Below, piece by piece: positions 27,666-42,241 of a stretch of 64,000 nucleotides of DNA. Made by a program: the position numbers and the translations under genes. The DNA lies in NCBI RefSeq assembly GCF_001640805.2, contig NC_066833.1, forward strand, positions 15,562,813 to 15,626,812, read 5' to 3'. Below the pieces are notes generated by a model. The model saw only the letters and a list, made by a program, of their open reading frames with translations. It was not told the origin of the DNA and did not search any database. This DNA comes from Lates calcarifer (Eukaryota > Chordata > Actinopteri > Centropomidae). Within the stretch, counting starts at the first letter, position 1. Each line of letters opens with the position of its first letter.

Positions 27666-30600
27666 TGTGTAGGGTGGTCTCAGCTTTGATGAGCTAGCTG
27701 TCTGCAGTCAGAAGCTTGCATTTGTCATGTGATCCTGTGCAGACTCATATGTGGCCAATGACAGATGGATGAGGGAAGACCCTCCATCATTGTCTATATC
27801 TGTTTCTGTCTTGCTTTGTCAGCATGATTCCGGCTACCCTTTCTCTGCCTGTCCCTCTGTATTTCTCTGGCATTTCTCCCTCCTCCTCCTCTATCACTCT
27901 ATGTTCGTGCCACTACCACTTTCGTCTGTCTGCGCCTCCTCCTCTTCTGTGTCTTTATCTCTGTTATTCACAGCTCCTGTGCTGACCTTCACCTTTCTCT
28001 GTGGTAGAAAGTGAAGTGCCCTATTCGCAATCCACCACCATTAGGCCTGTGGGTGTACTTCACCTTCACACATAAACACAAAAAACTTTCATTTTAACAG
28101 CGGGTAGGACTTATTAACCATTCACATTTTGAGCACATCTTAAATGAAGGAAATGAAATATTTACTTTTTGTCATTACATGCATTTTTTCTCTTTCTGAA
28201 AGGGGTGTGATAACATGGAAATGAGCCACCACATTTTAATGAATCATGCTGTTGAGAGTACTCCACCAATTTAGCACTGCACCCCTACAAACACTGTCAG
28301 ACTCACAGGTGACATAATAAACCATTGATGGTTCAGTCTTTCAGATTCGTGTGCTATGCTAGTAGTGGTGAGTACAGCCTCAAGGAAAAGTAGCTGGCAG
28401 GGGTATAGTAAGCATTTTTTTCTTCTCACTCTGCACAGAGAGATTTTTTTCATTTTCAAACTTCTAGTCTTCACACCCAACAGACACTGCCTTAAATGAC
28501 ATTTAGATTTATGGATGTTTTTTGCATATATGCAGTAGTACTCCATAAGACCTGTAAACAGATCTTGACCTGTAAACTTGGTAGGAATCCCCTTTAATAC
28601 AGCTCATGATGAATAAAATGTGAAATGTCAAAGCTGCTTCTGTCTTTCTCTCTTCATAAGAAATGTGCTGAGCTTTACCATTTTCCTCCAGGTGTTTTCG
28701 GAGGATATAGCTGCTCTCAGTTCCCTCAGATGCGTAGTCCTAGAGAAATGTTTCCATTGACATCCTGCAGCATAACGTTCACTCCAGCCTTCCAGACACA
28801 GGATGGGGAAAAAAAGCAGAGTAGAGGCAAACAAAGTGAGTTTTAGCAGGGCCCATTCATCAGACTCGAATCAATGATAAAGTGGGCCCAATTATCTTGG
28901 CTTCCCAGAGGCATGTAGCTGAGCAGAACCATGGAGACATTAACAGACAATACACTGAATTAAAGAACTCATTAAATAACTGCCTGGGGGGTGGAGCAGT
29001 GAGGAGCGAGGGCGTTGGTTAATGCTACCTGGGATCATCAGGGTAAGTGCGTGTATGTATGACAAGATTAATGTATGTTTACTCAACAAGGACCCTGCTA
29101 AGCAGCCTTCTATTATAGTATGAGATAACAGGAGACCTTCTATCTGGCTCCTGTAATGACTGTTACTCTGACTACAGCACAGTCGTTGGTCACAATATGG
29201 TTATGATTGATTGCATCTCTTTGGGGGAACTCTACTGCACTTATTATTTGCAAAAATGTTGCAACACTTCACCAGTGGAGCAGAATTGTATACAAGCCAT
29301 GCAGGATGTATTTCAGTTACTTATGTGGACCATCCAACTGTCTTACTCATTTTTATCACCCTCTCTTTGGGGTTAAGTACTAAAAGTAACATACATCCTT
29401 TGAAGTGGCAATTGTCAGCATCCAGCCATAAATCGCTTCTTGTTGTTTGACTAAACCATAAAAGACAAGCCAGTGTAACGATCGTCGCTGGACCATGTCT
29501 GATAACAGGGACCGAGGACTAAGTGAGGATCCTTATTGAATATTTACAGCTAATATAATTCTAAGGAGCCAGTTGCAGTGCGGCAAAAAGATTTATGACC
29601 CAGTTCTTAGGCAGACAGAGAGGGAACGAGTAGGGAAAACGAAAAAATGGGAGGAAGATGGCTGAAAATGCGAGGGGGGAGCCAGCTGACAGAGCAACAT
29701 GAAGAGCCGTTAACCTTAGTGCTCTAAAAAACAATCAGCAAAACCACACAGACACCGAGCCTTGAAGCCTCAAAGCATCCTTGAACTGTTAAATCGATTT
29801 ATAAATTAGACAACTGGATTTTGTTTTTTTCAGTTCTGAAATATGTTTTATGTATATTCAGCGGAAACGTTTTTCATTCAAGAAATGCCAAGCAATTACA
29901 GTTGGATAATGGTGGCAGAGTCCTGTCAATTCAAGTTATCAGGGAATCTGTTGTGATGAGGTTTGCCGTTTCATCGTGCATCCATCTGTGTCGTCTAGTG
30001 GGAGCTCTTTTTGCTCAGTTATGAAAGTTTATTACGGGTTAACAAAGAGACTTAATTAAAATTAACAATTATCGGCTCCTGCTTTGCAAATATTCATGAG
30101 AAAACAAGAAACCTTATCGCAGCATGAAGCATAGCTTGAGGAGCGAGAGATAGGGGTGATAAGTGAGTCGGAGTGAGAGAATAATATTATACCTTCTCTG
30201 CCCACCCCCACAACCACACACACAAGCAAGCACACACACACTCCAACACTCTTTTAATGTCAAATTTGGACTGCTCTAACTATATAACTTTGATTTGTGC
30301 TTCACCCCCAAACAGTAATCAACTCCCTCATAAACCTGATGGCTCACTTCGTGGCCTCTGTTAAAGTATGTGGTTGTTGTGTGTGTGTGTGCTGCAGAGC
30401 ACAGTAGTGAAGAAGTGTGCTGACCCAGACAATTCACTTCAAGGTCCAGTAAAAGTCAATAGGAGTCTGGTTGGATGAAGTTATCAGCTGACTGACAGCT
30501 CACAGCCACTCTCACCACTGACTGTTTTCACTCACAGCTGTACAAAAACCAGCTTGGGAAACGTGGGAATGTACGTGTTGCCTTGAAAACTGTGTGAGAT

Positions 30601-33600
30601 AGAAGTTATCCTGGAGTAAAATTGTGGAAAATGCACTAAACTAATGTGGAACTGTTATGCATGCCCTCCTGAGCCTAGTTGAATATTATCTAATGGTTCC
30701 TTTTATGCCACACAAAGCTCCAAGACCAACAGACACACGCATATTATGGTGAAGTAGGCATGATGTGTGGGCCATTGATCGAGAGACATAAATCATGCGT
30801 CTGAGCTTGCATGATAAGAAGTGGTGACAGATATAAACGAGGTGATGCCTGGCTGGCAGCCATGCAGGCTACAAAGGGTTAACAAGTTGACTTCTGACCC
30901 TGACACGTTCCCTGCTGCAATATGATGGATCCACTGTGGACGTTGTTGAGATGGAAATCTGTTAATATCTTGCTGCCTGTGGTTCATAATGGCAATTGTT
31001 ACATGCAGTGACTGCCACAGAATCAATAACAGCTACAAGATATGCACTGAAAGCAGTCCCTGTGGCAGTTAACTGCTGAGCTGGACACTGTCACGGAACA
31101 GTGGAAATCGCAGAGAGTTCCCATATACTTTTTTTTTCCAGAGAACTACATGTGTATCTAATCCATCTCAGACTATTTAACTCTCTGTAATTCAGTGTAT
31201 GATGGTGCAAAAAAATCCCAAAACATTCTCTACTAAAATACATACACATACTGTGCATTGTACTGTTAAGATTTTCTTTCTTTCTTGTTTTTTTCTGCAA
31301 AAAATGTAACCTAGTCTCAAGGAACCTTCAAATTTAATTATCAAAGAGTTGTGACAAAGAAATGTACCAGAGGCAGCATGTTTTACAGTTGAGCAATGAA
31401 CTTATTATTTTCAACTGAAAAACTGGCAAACAACATCTGCTCAGTTTTGATACACCATGCTGCAGTATTGGAAACAATTGTCTTTTGGACAAACTATAAT
31501 GATCACACTATTTTCAAATCAAATAACACTTTTTCATATGTATTATGTACTTTCTGCTGTTGTTGCTGCATACTGACCATCATGCAGATACTGATACACG
31601 GAAATATATTCATATCTTCTCTATAAATTAGTATAATTCATCACAACATAAAATATTTGCTCACATGTGAGTCACCAACAACAACAACCACCATGAAGTG
31701 ATTTTGCTGTACTTAGGAATCTATTCAAAAATGTTGCATCTCATGAAAATATCTCAACAAATGTCTCCATAAACTGTTGGACTTTGGGACTTAAACTAGC
31801 TCATGCACTACAGGTGTGTGCAACAGATGCTTCATGAACCACTGTTACGTTTAGAGAAGGGAGGGCTACATTATAACACCCCCTCAATTCAGTGCAGCCA
31901 CAGGGCTTGTTGTTAATCGTTTGACTTCAAAGGACTCCGAGTTCAGAAGTTCTAAACTCATCACTTACCAGCAGGGAAAGTGGGTCACTTCTGCAACTGT
32001 AACCCTGTTGGGATTTTGAACTGTAAGATGAGAAATAACACTTTGGAACAGATCCTGTCTCCTGTCGATCGCATAACTGCATAGCTAAATCTTACCCCTG
32101 CACAATTTTTGAGACTATAAACTAATATCTGACAGAGAACCACAATATGACACAGAAGCGAAGGAAAGACTCTTTTAATTAGTCTGAGTGCAGTGGTGGT
32201 AAACAGTTTAAGACAGCAAAATTGATATATTTTATGTTCTTCAAGATTATATATATTCAACAGTGTCAAAAGAAGAACCTTTAACTCTGACGCAAAATTA
32301 GGGCAAGTCTGCAATTAACCCTAATCACTTACCACATCTTTTTCTGGGTTTCATAAGAAATGAAATTAGGGGCAGATAATTGAGCCACCAGAAAAAATAG
32401 GACTTGCTAAGTATCTTGTGGGCTGTGGTTTGAATAGAAGGCCAGCAATGATGTAACAGCTGAGATCAAGAACCTCTGTTGAAGCATCCTGATGTACATG
32501 GCACAAGCAAATTCTATTTAAGTACTGGACATGGAAATAAATATGAAAAGGCAGAGAGTTCAGTCTGGCTTTGTTTCATAATCACTGCCTGTTTTCACGA
32601 TCAAATAACACACCAAAAGTGTAATATTTTGTGGAATTATTCATAAAGACTACACACCCTGTCATGTCATGTTTTTATTTTTTAAGCACCAATCCACTAT
32701 GTTGCTGCACTTCCAGTTAATCCTGCCAGGCTCTCAATGATAAATATTAACCAGAGCTGGAGCTAGGAATAGGTTTATGAATGGGTTTGGAAATGGGTTG
32801 GGAATGAGAGAGTTTAGAAATGGCTTGCTCCCTCTCCTGCTGTTTGGAGGCAGGAGATAAGAGAATTAACATTACTGCCAATCCGGACACAGAGCGACAA
32901 TGTACCCAGACTTCTCATCAACCCCCCTACTTTCCCCACAAGACAAGCTTGGTAACATCTCTGTCAGCAAAAACCACTCCGCTGCTCTGTGTAGGGACTG
33001 GAGACAGGAAATCAAGGACAGAAAAGCAGAGGACGAGGGGAGGGGAAACAGAGAAAGAGATGGTGGAGTAGGACATAATAGATTAGAATATATTAGCAGC
33101 ACTATTCCTTCCTGTGCCAATCAAAGATAAGACTGCCAGTCAAGTTCCTCTGGTGAGACCACTGTACAAATTCTCATTAAAGTGTAAACTTGCTGCCGTA
33201 TATTGAGAGGGAAGATCTCCCACTTACAGCCTTGATAAGAAAGCCGCTTGAGAACAGAATGACTGGGCATTGGGAGGGTCTATGGTGGAGGAGACGTGTG
33301 TGAAATGAATGAATAGAAGGAAAGAAATATTGCATCTCTATCGGAAATATGGCTTGACTAAAGCTATTTTTACCCTGGTAGACAGGAAGAGCCTTGGGCT
33401 CTCCTTTTAGAAACCATCTTCCCTGCCGATTAGACCAAGTGTTTATCATTCCCTAAAGAAAAAAATGCACCATTTTGGAAATACTCTCAAAATCACATAA
33501 GCAAGCACAAGGGCACACTCACACACAAGCAAATGTAGATACAGTCAAATAAATAAGCACTTTGTATCAAAGGAAAGTAAGATGAAAATAACTTTTTCAG

Positions 33601-35487
33601 AATTGGATCTGATTTTTTGAATTTTTTCAAAACGTTCTCTTCTTCTCTATCACCCTGCTCTCTTGCAACAGAGCTGAAGTCTGCGTAAATATGACCTAAT
33701 TTACTAGAAAATACTTCTGTCTCGGTAGTGAAAGGGAAATATTTAGTACTGCCTGCCTGGGAGCAATACCAAATCTCTCTCGCTTTCTCTCTCATGGTAT
33801 TGCTCAACATGAAAGCATAATTCACTGCATAATTTTCATTTGGCGTATCTATATCACACCCTGCTCTACTACGACAGACTGCATGAATCTTTGCTTGGAG
33901 CAAAATTAAATGCATGCAAATACAAACCGCTCGACACATACATGAACCCAACTGTCATACAGTCAGATCAGGCATACAGATTCACTCTGCACCCTTTGCC
34001 TGGCAGCTCTTCAAACATATCCATTCCTCTCAGGAACATCTCTTTCCTGCTCCACAGATAGGCAGCCAGCAATCACTCAGGACCCAATCAGCAGAACCAG
34101 GCTGTACAGGATTCTACTGAGCTCCAGACTGCAGTCAACCCTCCCTAGGTCTAATCAACACCAACAGAGCAGACCCAGCCCACTGAGTGACTGGGCTGGA
34201 TGTGTATGCCCTCCCCTGCAGCTGGCCCTGCTCTCGTTATGGACCTAATCAGTACAACCACAGCTCTTGTCAAGATATCCTCCACAGAACAGGCTCTGTC
34301 TTTGATATCATGCTAATGCTGAATTTCTAAATATTCTCATTTTCAGTGATTCAGCTGGGTTTGTTAGAGAAAGCAAAGTTGCATTTCAGACCCTCTGTAA
34401 TCTAAAACCCCTCATCAGATGCTCCACTTGGACAGAAAATTCTGGGTAACCAATGCGGATAGAGCCACTGGTTCAAAGCTAATTCAAAACATGAATCTTG
34501 TATGCCAGGCCATTCCCAAACACTAATCTAATTTGTACCTGACACGGTTAGAGCTGCAAGGATCAACAAGGAAATTACACTACTAACTACATCCAGAAAG
34601 TGTTCCCATGCATGTCTGCGTGTATATTTGTGGTACTGTATAAAATAGCAATAATACCAATATACTACACATCCATGTTTGCATGTGTGTCTCTCACCAG
34701 CAGCAGCAGCAGCACCACATCTGCATGGTCACACACACACGCTACATGCAGGGCTGTCCACAGGTCGTCGTCCTGCAGGTTGACATTCAGGCCTCGCTCA
34801 ATCAGAAGCTCTGCCGCAAACACATTGTCATGGCGAGCACACTGCAAGGACAGATTTCCTTATTATTAGTTTGCAGAAATGTTTGTTTCTTGATGCACTG
34901 CTAACAATAAATATTACACATGAGTGGTTTAATGCATAATGCCTAATGTATGTAGAAAATGTAATGTGCAGCAACTGAATTATTACATTCTTGTATTGCT
35001 ACAGGGATGCCTTGTGTGCAAGAATTTGCAAAATACTGATAAAGTCATGACAAATGGTTATAGGGATATAGTGACAACCTCTTCCTTCCTTTCTTCCTCA
35101 GCCACTTGTAGCATAACATGAGCATCCTCATAGTGCAAAAATAACTGGAATTTTCTTTCTTTTTGTAGCACATATACACACTAGAGCTACTTTCTTGAAT
35201 TCAGTGATCATCATCTGTTCAGTCTCATCTTACCAGGTGCAGCAAGGATCCCCCAGAAGAAATTGGACTGTTGAGGTCTGTTCCATCCTTCAAGAGACGC
35301 AACACTGCAAGAAAGTTAACATCTATATGTTAACACCTGCTGTATGTGAAGACAGACATGGTACTCCAACACATTCACACTCAGACACAACACACACATG
35401 CTGATACGTGCCATTCACTTTCAAAACCAATATATGTTGAGTGTCCTCTGACTGTCCTTGACACGTCAGTGAGGATCAATGTGAAGG

Positions 35488-35533
<46 letters not shown>

Positions 35534-38500
35534 CAGCAGCAGGTCAGAAAGCCTCTGGGTTACACACATTCACATCACAGTGTTGGCTCTTAAGAGCTGC
35601 ACTACCCAATCATACACTGACACAGATCCACTGAAGAAAACGCAAACCGTTTCAAATATGACCCATAAAGGGATGAGAAGAGTGTAGTAGGACATACAAG
35701 ATGACAGTAATTATACCATAGCACTGATACATTTTATTCATCATGTACAAAAAATAAAGGAGAACACACCAGGAGACAGTGAGAGAAGGAGAAGGGAGTG
35801 TGTACTGAAGTGCATGACAGATAAATAGAGTGGTACAGACAACAAGGGAGGGTGAGGACAGAGGGAGGTGGGGCGCTATGGTTCGGACATATGTGATTTC
35901 ACTTAAACTGACAGCAGTGGATGGATATACTGACTAAATGCTGGAAGACCTTGTACCAGCAAAACAACCACACATGTCACGCACCCCCACACCCCCCTCC
36001 CCACCCCACACACACACAAATAAATACTAGAGTCTAACCAAAGCCAATGGCTCTGAAGACAGTAACCATGGTAATTACCATGGTGATAATTCCAATGGAT
36101 GAACCCCGCCGATGACCCCCATGAGGTCATTTCACTAAAGGGGTCATTACCTAGACTGACATGTTCAAATAATATGACCATACCACACAGACACACACAT
36201 ACACGGCAAGCATATCCTAAAGCAGTTTTATGTGATATGTTTTTGTATCTTTTTTATGCGATTGTGAATTGAATGAGTTTGGACTTTGAACTGCTGGGAT
36301 CAAGCAGTTTTACAGCAATGTCAACTCTGGAAACCTATGATGGCCTGTGATGACATTTTACTGAATTATATTGAACAAATGAATTGCGATTAATTAATCA
36401 AAAGTCAGAAACTGTGAGTTGCAACCCTATTCTTTTTGTCTGATAGTTTAAGGAGCTGAGCAGGTGTTCAATTAACATAGATATACAAAAGCAAGAAACA
36501 GATGTGTCATTAAGGAAGATATAATCAGCAAATGCTTGGTGTTCTGCACATGCACACATAGCAAACAGGCCAAAAGAATACAGAGCACATACATTTTTCC
36601 AGACCTCTAATGGCCTTCCAGTGCTTAATGGCCTTTATATTGTTGATGAGAAACAAACTGGCCAACCTTGGAGTCAATCAGAACAATTATCTCCCAACTC
36701 TTCAACACACTGTAGGGGCTCAGGACTGTAAACCACCAATTAAGGTTCATATAACACTAAAGTACTTACAAGGGAATAAGAGAATGTTCTTGTCTTCTTG
36801 TCTGTCAAACAATATTTCACAGGGCTGCTCAATAGTGTGGAGTAGAAATTTTAAACCATTTATGGTATTACATGATTTGCTTCTAAATAAAAATTAACTA
36901 TCACATAATTTGATGTTTGGTGTTTGCCAGTGGTCAGAACAGTTAATTAATGACTGTGTCTATAGAGGGGTGAAAGGTCAAGAGCTACATATTGACACTC
37001 AAGCAGTTTAAAAAAATGCAAAGCACAGTATGGACAACAGGAATCAATATTACTGTTGTACCATTGGCAGATTCATCAAGACCAATCACTGTTAGCCACT
37101 ATATCTAGCTGGTATTTGCACTAGTAGTAAATGTACCGGCAATATAAGGTATGAAGGTCAAACTAGTGTAAGTTATCTTATAGCTCTGCAACATTAACAC
37201 TGTTTCCTGTTAGTGTATTAGTTAGAGGGATTTTAACAGCAGATACAGAAAACAACATATTAATTCAACACCAGAATGGACACAAATTACTATCTTGATT
37301 TGTGGCTCTAAAGCTGCTAGAAATGATAACATGTAATTCTGGTCATCCAATATTGGTTTAAAGTTGAATTCCAGTTGTATAGTTTCATTTTACTTGGTGG
37401 TAAAATAGAAAAAGAAATATTACCCATGAACATAATGAATAGTACATGGGAAAAAACATTTACATTTAGAGTGTTCAGAGTATTTAGGTGGTGTTGAAGG
37501 TTTACAGTAAAGAATGACCATGTTTATCTCTGTTATAATGTGGCTTAAAGGGGAAAAAAAGTCCTGGTCATCACAGAGATTGATACCTACTGAATGATTT
37601 ACACAGGCACAGCAGAGCAGATATATGTTTGTCCCACAGCAACCACAGTCATTTTCCCTTTATGTTAAATCTTTATATGTCAGTTGGTGTTTGATTACAT
37701 GCTGATCTCAGGTTTTGTTGTTTATGTGTGTGTGTATATGTGTGTGAGTCCCTCCATCAGGAGACTGCTGAAAGGGGAAACAGAGAGTGGGCATGAAGCA
37801 AAGTCGACTGTCATTTTGTGGAAAATTGCAAAACAGCTGTTCGAGTCATATGTGGAGTTTCCATGGCAACCAGATGGGAACTGGTAGAAAGAGCAGAAAA
37901 GAGAGAGAACCAGAGAGGATGAGAGGGAAACCTAAATAAGGTATAGACTGACAGATTCAACACAAATTTTTTATGTGGATGCCCTACTAACTGAATGTAT
38001 CAGATTCTTAAGAAACCCCAACCCTTTAAGATCCCATGAGCCTGCCTTTCTCATGAAATAAGAGAGCTACTTCAACCTTCCACCCCATAGCAATGCCATA
38101 TTACACTGCTTGTCCAAAAACAAAGTCGCCACCAAAAAGAAGGTCACGCACTTTAATATTTTGTTGGACCGCCTTTAGCTTTGATTACAGCACGCATTCA
38201 CTGTGGCATTGTTTCAATAAGCTTCTGCAGTGTCACAAGATTTATTTCCATCCAGCTGTTGCATTAATTTTTCACCAAGATCTAGTATTGATGATGGGAG
38301 AGTCGGACCACTGCGCAAAGTCTTCTCCAGCACATCCCAAAGATTCTCAATGGGGTTAAGATCTGGACTCTGTGGTGGCCAATCCATGTGTGAAAATGAT
38401 GTCTCATGATCCCTGAACCACTCTTTCACAATTTGAGCCCGATGAATCCTGGCATTGTCATCTTGGAATATGCCTGTGCCATCAGGGAAGAGAAAATCCA

Positions 38501-41500
38501 TTGATGGAATAACCTGCTCATTCAGTATATTCAGGTAGTCTGCTGACCTCATTCTTTGGGAACATAATGTTGCTGAACCTAGACCTGACCGACTGCAGCA
38601 ACCCCAGATCATAGCACTGTCCCCACAGGCTTGTACAGTAGGCACCAGGCATGATGGGTGCATCACTTCATCTGCCTCTCTTCTTACCCTGATGCATTCT
38701 GCATGCATTCTTATCCTGATGTGTCTTTCGACATGGTTCTTTAAGAAATGAGAAGCTACTCATTGCATCATCATCAGCTGAAAGATAATCACCCATGCAG
38801 TAATTATCCAATAAGAGGCTCTTACCTATTTGCTTAGTTAAATCCAGGTGGCAACTTTTTTTTGGCCAGGCAGTGTATGTATATACAGCCTGTACCTACA
38901 GTCAAACTGCGGCTAAAGCAATGAACAAGAAGTCATTGTCTATGCTGTTAGTCAGACTGACAGAGATTCCATTCTTAACCTGTTTTTGTGTTTGTGTAAA
39001 ACATGAATACAGCTCATCTAAATCCTTTGCCTAGACAGAAAATGACAGGGTATACTTCACAGTTAGTAAAAACATTAGTACTTCTCCACTTCTGAAAAGA
39101 GCATTTAGACAGATTTTCTTCCTATGCTAAGACATAATATCACTAACCTCTACAAAAACAATATTATCCTTTGTTCAATTTGAACTACCTGAATTAGATA
39201 TGATGTATATGCTGAATAAGCATGTTCTATAGATACAGTACAAGATTAAATGTACTTTTCTTCAGCCTCTCTTTTCAATTCTTTGGCTCGACCTTATCGT
39301 ACTGAGCCCATGCATTTGATAAAATCCCTGTAATGCAACATTCATGACATGCCACTTAAAGCAGTATTGCCAATTTTCTTCATCTAACAACTACACATAC
39401 TCTCCCCATGTGCAGCATTATTCCTTGGCAGCCCCTTATGAGATTCTGTTCAAATCCCTCACCTTTATGAATGCTTCTGTCTTTTTCATCCTTATCACAC
39501 AGTCATAGTCACAAGAGGGACCGTCTCAACTCACTGCCCCATGTTTCTGAAATGAGCTTGGACATTTTTTCTGTGTTTAGCTCCTCATGAAAAAAGGCAC
39601 AGTACAGTTTTCCAATAATGCTTAACTCTAAATGCAGATGATCTTACGCTGAGATCAGTAAGATGGATCAGGAATCTACTGCCCACATGTTCAGAGATGA
39701 TTTCAAGAATTTCAGGTGTTAAAAGTCTCTGGAACAATGTCATACATTTACAGCAAATACACAAGGTTGTTAATGCATTTTCACATTACATGCCAAAGTA
39801 TTTCAAAGGGCTAATCTGCACCCCCCTCAGAGAAATATTTACTCACAACCCTGTGTAGATGGCAATGATAAAGGAAAATAATAATAATAATAATAATTAA
39901 TATTTAGCTCCTCTCTATGCTTCCCTTTTGCAATTTAGTATTTGTGAAGTGAGAAAATGAGTTCATAAAGTACTAGTATATTTGACACTCTCACATCCTC
40001 AGCTCCCTCTCATATTAACCTGTACAGCTGAACCCCTAAAAGCAACACTGATGAGTCATCAAGTGAACCAAAGGTTTAATATCAGCGCTCAGATAAACAC
40101 CACTGCCAGTGAAAAGTTTCAATATGCTGCCTGATGTTGCAGTTGACATTAAAGGGATCTCTGCTGTATCAGACTGAGAGTTGTAAGGTTTTAAATTGGA
40201 TTCCAACATGATGACATCTATCTCTACCACCTCTGTGGGCCTAGGCCCTGTTCTGTCAAAAATATGACAGGCGTTTGACATGCCTTTGATGCCAGCATGC
40301 TCTATTGCAGGAAAATATCAATGTATTCCACTAACATCCATATTTGCCTATTTCTCCTTCTTGCTCTGGTTTGTGTTTTACCATCTGGGCAGATTATTCA
40401 TATATAAATAATCTTAAGTGGGGTGTAGTAATAGTGTGACATGTTTTCTCCATTGAGCAAGCCACCTGAGTGTTGGATCGATGCAAGGTGGTGATGGCAA
40501 GCTGACTGTTAAATAAAAGACAGCTAAATGTCTGGAAGTTCCCACTACATCACTACTACTCTGAGTGTTGCATTGATTTTCAACTTCAGCTGCAGTGCTG
40601 CCTGGCACATCCATTACAATTAAAACAAGTGTCTACAGAATATGATCCCCTTTGAAAAGACACACAACCTATAAAAAATAGAGAAAGATACAGTTTAAGT
40701 TAATACCATACAGGTATGAGCACGTCTTCACATGTGATTGAGATAAATGAAAATAATCTTACTCTACTATATGGTCATTGTATTACAGAGACTAAGAGCA
40801 CCACCTTGTTGTAGAATTCCTCTGATTAAGAGGTATTTAGGGGCTGGAGTCAACTAGACAAAGACCTATTTAAACTTCCAGGAAATTTGCTCCATTTGTT
40901 AAAAAGCTTTGCTGTACTGATCTGGAGGTGGGAGCTGCATCAACACAAAAGGAAGAACATTGTGTAACACAAGATGTGGCGCACATGGCATTCTTATTTT
41001 AGCCATGGTATGATTCAACTTTATGAACTGTGTCTGAAGCAGTGCTCCAAAACACCACACAGGACTGAAAGCTATTACTGTTACTGCTGCTAGCTTCACT
41101 TTGATTAGAGTCTGTGAGTCACTGTGCTGTTCCTGCAGGATGGATCTATACACACTGATCAATAATGGAAGGTGGGTACTCAGACAACTGTTTGTGTATG
41201 CGCAAGCACATACACATATGCACTAACTGTATCATATGTATAGTAATTACACTTTCAAGTGCCTAAATATCTCAACCTCTTGATGCATAAGCATGCATGT
41301 TTTCAACCACAACATGAGCACAGGGGAAAAGCACTCACTTGTTAATGTAGAGAGCTGGGTACAATCAGCACCGGAAATATTTCTGGCCTGGTTTAGCGTC
41401 CACATTGAAGAAAATTCAGCGTAGCTATGGGTGGGTAATATGGCTGATATTTAGCAACATTGGGAGTTTTGGGCTGTGCTCAATGCAAAGACAGAGGAAC

Positions 41501-42210
41501 AACAAAGACAGCAGGATTCATTCTCTGGCGACCACGGATGTCCTTCTATCTCAGTGGTTAGAAAGCTATTCTTTACAGCCAAGTCACATGTGTAGCTTAA
41601 AAAACGTGACTTAAACTCATCTCCTTAACAGAACAGTCATCTAAAATTGACCTGAATTGCTGCTTACCTTTTTTAAGACTTAATCAACACCAAATATACA
41701 TATTGTATTTAATATAATTAAATACAATATGTATATATATATGTATGTATATATAACTCTGTTGAAATAGTAAGACATGATAAAAAATTGATTGTATATT
41801 CCATGTCTATAAGGACAACAGCTGCTGCCTTTCCACTGGTGTCCCACTTTGATGAAGTTAGGATATTGGTTTGGGAAAAGCAATTTCACCAAATGTCAAA
41901 ACACAAGTGAGGCAGATGTTTGTATATGACAGATAGGGACTGAGAAGCAAAATGAGGTATGGCGAGGTCCTATCTAACTATAGGCTGATGCACTGTTGGT
42001 ATATCTTCACCTGAACCCTACAATATCCTCCCTGACCTGAGGTTTCTTCCCTGCTGCCTTTCAATTTCTTGTGCTTTCCATTTTTTTCATTTACCCACTG
42101 TTCACCCTTTCCTCTTTTCTTCATCCTCCTCTTCTTTATCTCATTCTCCTTCATCTTATTTCCTGCACAAGAGAACCGATAAGAAAATAAATCCTTTGTG
42201 ATTTTGTGTT

Positions 42211-42241
<31 letters not shown>

